Assembly (NCBI GenBank): GCA_017620475.1
Contig: JAFZQI010000041.1
Coordinates: 62,001 to 126,000, forward strand
DNA length: 64,000 bases
Direction: 5' to 3'
Source of the DNA: Clostridiales bacterium
GTDB lineage: Bacteria > Bacillota > Clostridia > Saccharofermentanales > Saccharofermentanaceae
In this document: positions 62,236-64,000 of the stretch, piece by piece
Layout of the letters: each line of letters opens with the position of its first letter
How positions within the stretch are numbered: the first letter of the stretch is position 1
The notes under the pieces: generated by a model
What the model saw: only the letters and a program-made list of their open reading frames with translations
Told to the model about the DNA's origin: nothing
The model's database searches: none
Made by a program: the position numbers and the translations under genes

Positions 62236-63267
62236 CTACTCGTTTTTATTCCAGTACGGTGCGATTTCTGAAGCGGTATAAACGAGTTCTCCCATATCCA
62301 TCAGATTGGTCGTTTTCGAAAGCAGATCTCCCGGTGTAACGAAGGTCTCCTGAATGCGGAGAAGTTCTTCCAGGACGCTCTTGATCTCTTCCGGAGTGGC
62401 CTCCTTCTTATCCGGATATTCCGTTTTATTTCCGAACAGCTTCAACAGTCCTTTTCCATACTGATAGAAAGAAGCGATGAGTTCGTCAGAGACCTTTTCA
62501 GGCTTAGAAAGAAGTACCTTGTCTTGTGCTTCGTTCTGCTTCTGCTCCAGATGATCCGCCAGATTCTGAAGATGCATATCCGCTTCATCTTCTCCCAATT
62601 CACCACCTAAGAGAGGATGGTTTTCTTCCAGAGCAACCGAATAGGTCTTTCCCTCTTCTTCCTCGGTGAGCTGGTCGATGATCTTCCTCAGAAGATTGGC
62701 AAATGTGGACACATCCTCGTTATAGTGGATCTTATACTGCGGTCCGTACGTCATAGCCGCCTCGTCATAGCAGGCTGCGGCAAACTGCGAGCAGACCATC
62801 GGCGGTTCGTCCGTGCCGGAGTGGGTGTGCTTGTTGATCAGCTTCATCAGCTCGTAGCTGGCCACCTTCAGCGCATTCTTGAAAAGGCTCCCGCCGAGTG
62901 AATCAGGGATAAAATCCGAAGCCAGCATATACAATCCCAGAAACGCCAGATTCGACATCGGATACGGGAGCTTTTCCTCTACATACTTCATCGCGATGGT
63001 GTCCACCACGGAAGTATCCGGTTCACCCTCCAGCCTCCGGATATAGAGTTTTCTCGTCCCCGGTTCCGGTAACGTGATGCAGCTCGCACCATCCGGGATC
63101 TCCTGGATCGCATACCCGTGATCGGGCGCGATCATTCCCGTGTGGCTCACCGGTGATTTCGTAAAGAAACAGATGATTTTGGATTCTCTTCCTTCTTTTC
63201 CCGGCGGTGGTGTATACAGAACGATATCACCGGTCTTCAGTTCTCCCAGAGTAATTGTTTTTGCCAT
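62236..63267 (-). CDS. Permuted papain-fold amidase-like protein (YiiX/YaeF, C92-like)
   Basis: 343 residues. The N-terminal GDIVLYTP segment and SHTGMI (His42), followed by the catalytic cysteine in PPMVCSQFAAA (Cys159), give the His-before-Cys order of circularly permuted NlpC/P60 (YaeF/YiiX) enzymes. The C-terminal 130 residues are acidic and helical, of unknown role. There is no signal peptide. It may cleave a peptide or lipid amide bond. Confidence 0.82.
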   Translation of the reverse strand: MAKTITLGELKTGDIVLYTPPPGKEGRESKIICFFTKSPVSHTGMIAPDHGYAIQEIPDGASCITLPEPGTRKLYIRRLEGEPDTSVVDTIAMKYVEEKLPYPMSNLAFLGLYMLASDFIPDSLGGSLFKNALKVASYELMKLINKHTHSGTDEPPMVCSQFAAACYDEAAMTYGPQYKIHYNEDVSTFANLLRKIIDQLTEEEEGKTYSVALEENHPLLGGELGEDEADMHLQNLADHLEQKQNEAQDKVLLSKPEKVSDELIASFYQYGKGLLKLFGNKTEYPDKKEATPEEIKSVLEELLRIQETFVTPGDLLSKTTNLMDMGELVYTASEIAPYWNKNE

Positions 63268-63319
63268 TTTGAAATACCTCCGTTTTCCTTGTTAATATTG
63301 TTTCCCTGCAAATATCGGA

Positions 63320-63712
63320 TCATTCTTTCTTCTTGCGTTCTTCCCGTTTCCTTCTGCGCTGTTCCCTATTTGCTTTTTCGCATTCGAGTACTTCTACGAC
63401 TGCATCCGTCATATCATCATCCCAGGTTTTTCCAGAAACTATGGCTGTTGTCCAGGGACAGAGCTTCTTATAATCCGAATCAAAAACGACCGTATAAGGC
63501 GGTCCGCAACGGTCATCCACGGACATAAACAAGTGGCGTCCTTTGCAGATCAGGCTTGTCGGCCATTCCACGTCAGGATCATCCACATGATCGTAGATCT
63601 CTTTTGTTATCTCGTATAAAGAACAGTTCGGCCCGCTTCCGATCTGCGCCGTATATATACCGGTCTCCGAGTCAAAACAGCATTTCCATCCCATTCCTTC
63701 TTTAAATTCCAT
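63320..63712 (-). CDS. Conserved-looking hypothetical protein
   Basis: 130 residues with a GAGGAG ribosome binding site. A globular domain of about 105 residues (MGWKCCFDSETGIYTAQIG, LYEITKEIYDHV, YTVVFDSDYKKLCPW) is followed by a very basic Arg/Lys/Glu tail. The family is not recognised; no catalytic motif is visible. It is transcribed in the same direction as the C92-like gene, 52 bases upstream of it. Confidence 0.65.
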   Translation of the reverse strand: MEFKEGMGWKCCFDSETGIYTAQIGSGPNCSLYEITKEIYDHVDDPDVEWPTSLICKGRHLFMSVDDRCGPPYTVVFDSDYKKLCPWTTAIVSGKTWDDDMTDAVVEVLECEKANREQRRRKREERKKKE

Positions 63713-63760
63713 ACTCTGCTCCTCTTGAGGATCGATCCGGGTTCCAGCATTATCCGGTCC

Positions 63761-64000
63761 TTATTTGATATATGCATACAAGCCAATCTGTGAATCACAT
63801 ATTACAGCACCTTTTGGAGTTTTTCTTAGAACACTTATTACATCCATGTAATCAGGTACCGGAGATATAAGCCCCATAAATGCGGATACTATACAAATCG
63901 TGAGTAATGGCTTCATCGTTATCGGAGTCAAGATAACTCCTATCAGTGGAATTATGCCCAAAACGGCTGGTGCTAAAGACATGCCGATAAAACGTCCTTT
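63761..64000 (-). CDS. C-terminal fragment of a membrane protein, DUF3267-like (runs off right edge)
   Basis: The frame stays open to the window edge (at least 79 residues). It has two hydrophobic segments and ends PDYMDVISVLRKTPKGAVICDSQIGLYAYIK, which resembles the end of DUF3267 putative zincin membrane peptidases (D at the start of a soluble tail, LRKxPKGA). An internal ATG at 63982 is possible, but the upstream codons (GRFIG) fit the family. The HExxH motif would lie outside the window. Confidence 0.5.
   Translation of the reverse strand, partial: KGRFIGMSLAPAVLGIIPLIGVILTPITMKPLLTICIVSAFMGLISPVPDYMDVISVLRKTPKGAVICDSQIGLYAYIK

Overview
The window looks like the chromosome of an anaerobic Bacillota, class Clostridia. 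It carries butyrate kinase next to phosphotransacetylase, a clostridial iron-containing alcohol dehydrogenase, LarB/LarC, a two-subunit class I fumarase-type dehydratase, many Gram-positive lipoproteins with lipoboxes, and strong purine-rich ribosome binding sites. No rRNA, tRNA, insertion sequence, phage gene or true CRISPR array is visible. Species cannot be named from the sequence; a gut or rumen butyrate producer is an inference.

Layout. 0-6.6 kb: edge of a solute-binding lipoprotein, a polytopic membrane protein with a small radical SAM protein, a Ser/Thr-rich lipoprotein, a BlaI/BlaR-type pair with a lipoprotein, and a GNAT acetyltransferase. 6.6-15 kb: AI-2E-family membrane protein, an operon of a FIST-EAL protein and a periplasmic-binding-fold/GAF-like sensor, and a large solute-binding lipoprotein. 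15-18.6 kb: a MacB/LolCD-like ABC exporter behind an operator-rich promoter. 19-21.7 kb: buk, pta and a phosphodiesterase. 21.8-30.9 kb: large lipoprotein, paired small membrane proteins, larB-larC, fumarase alpha/beta, and an S37-like peptidase lipoprotein. 30.9-40.4 kb: a 9 kb segment bounded by two mirror-image arrays of alternating inverted repeats; it holds an amidase, a queuosine-precursor transporter, two more solute-binding lipoproteins and a PD-(D/E)XK-like nuclease. 40.4-48.9 kb: PQQ-like propeller, TetR regulator, fabF, and two ABC exporter sets. 48.9-61.7 kb: a sulfur-amino-acid and Fe-S region. 61.7-64 kb: a DNA glycosylase, a permuted papain-fold amidase, a hypothetical protein and a membrane-protein fragment.

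The sulfur region is the most coherent system. An Rrf2-family regulator (61229) is divergent from nifS-nifU. Three promoters (upstream of nifS, of mccB-mccA-metN-metI, and of metQ-adh-AhpD-like) share a near-identical block: an ACCTATTGACA-type palindrome covering the -35, then a 17-base spacer and a -10. Two of the three transcripts then begin with a short open reading frame containing a Met-Cys-Cys run (MVMCCRM and MMMCCCM) followed by Ser-Arg-Ala-Asp codons whose CCCGGG-containing RNA can pair with the 5' arm of a downstream terminator. This is the architecture of ribosome-mediated transcription attenuation sensing cysteine.

A second genome-scale signal is the decamer AAAAGCACTG, found 17 times exactly on either strand (about 0.1 expected by chance for a random decamer) plus close variants, in both genes and intergenic regions. 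One copy or variant sits about 14 bases from the same end of each of the two repeat arrays.
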